DNA from: Spirochaetaceae bacterium
Lineage (GTDB): Bacteria; Spirochaetota; Spirochaetia; Treponematales; Breznakiellaceae
Length of the DNA: 5,345 bases
Reading direction: 5' to 3'
Assembly: GCA_031279895.1 (NCBI GenBank)
Contig: JAITHR010000074.1
Location: forward strand, 1-5,345
The notes under the pieces are model-generated. The model was not told the origin of the DNA. It made no database searches and saw only the letters and a program-made list of their open reading frames with translations. Both the position numbers and the translations under genes were made by a program. This document shows positions 5,298 through 5,345 of the stretch, in pieces; position 1 is the first letter of the stretch; every line of letters starts with the position of its first letter.

Positions 5298-5345
5298 TTC
5301 TGCTTCTTCCCATCGCTGGGGTTTCCACGGCGGTTTCACCCTTGT
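5245..5345 (-). CDS. tnpB: C-terminal tail of a TnpB-like protein (partial, runs off window)
   Basis: The frame beginning at 5343 on the minus strand is open for 32 codons and stops at TAG (5247-5245), inside the loop of the terminal hairpin. The tail includes ETPAMGRSRNLEEQASKETQ, resembling the low-complexity, polar C-termini of IS1341-type TnpB proteins after the zinc ribbon. No RuvC or zinc-finger motif is inside the window, so the identification rests on position next to the transposon end. A second frame (from 5345) is also open to a TGA at 5211 and cannot be excluded; the third is closed. The gene could be intact or a remnant. Confidence 0.45.
   Translation of the reverse strand, partial: KGETAVETPAMGRSRNLEEQASKETQASSPCL

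Larger units (their letters stand above)
5229..5345 (-). mobile_element. End of an IS200/IS605-type element (tnpB side), cut by window edge
   Basis: Read on the minus strand, the region ends with AAGCCCCTGCCTTTAGGCAT then GGGGTAGCTGAC. This arrangement of a GC hairpin with TTTA loop followed by GTAG(T/C)T-like bases and TGAC/TCAC is what I know from the right end of many IS200/IS605 and IS1341-type elements just after tnpB. The stem is CCCC/GGGG and TGCC/GGCA with one bulged base (plus 5237-5257). A second inverted repeat, CTTGAGG with CCTCAAG (plus 5258-5264 and 5289-5295), lies inside it. The element points leftwards into the gltX leader. Whether tnpA is present, and whether tnpB is whole, cannot be seen. 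The boundary at 5229 is inferred. Confidence 0.6.

Overview
The window carries four chromosomal genes, a repeat-rich intergenic zone, and the edge of a transposable element. It is GC-rich. The glutamyl-tRNA synthetase reads SPTGLQHIGG at its active site, a form I associate with spirochaetes. Together with a full sigma-54 gene, this suggests a GC-rich treponeme-like spirochaete, perhaps a gut symbiont. That assignment is inference and rests mainly on GltX and RpoN.

Layout. Bases 1-297 are a tandem array of three 92-base units (92, 91 and 92) plus a partial fourth, probably continuing off the left edge. Each unit can fold into three small hairpins. A strong Shine-Dalgarno then starts a dCMP deaminase gene (336-821, +). 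Bases 822-1062 hold no gene. They contain a GC hairpin, a diverged inverted copy of the left repeat (about 846-948) and further short hairpins with a GGA (or TCC) loop. Another fragment of the repeat overlaps the 3' end of an unrecognised, apparently soluble protein gene (1063-2061, -). Upstream of that gene is a 10-base homopurine/homopyrimidine tandem repeat. Then come rpoN (2176-3609, -, GTG start with a clear AAGGAG) and gltX (3703-5190, -). The right edge (about 5229-5345) looks like the end of an IS200/IS605-type element: a tnpB-like C-terminal tail and the typical terminal hairpin, pointing leftwards into gltX.

How the genes relate. gltX, rpoN and the unknown gene share a strand with gaps of about 93 and 114 bases, so they may be co-transcribed. 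No convincing intrinsic terminator (hairpin plus U-tract) separates them. GltX supplies charged tRNA(Glu), RpoN directs transcription from -24/-12 promoters, and the unknown gene has no assignable role. The dCMP deaminase is convergent with this block, is bracketed by inverted copies of the repeat, and feeds dUMP to thymidylate synthesis.

The most interesting signals are the hairpin repeat family and the transposon end. In the repeat array, all differences between units fall outside the stems, and related hairpins elsewhere in the window show compensatory stem changes around a constant GGA loop. The transposon end would place any TnpB guide RNA over the gltX leader.
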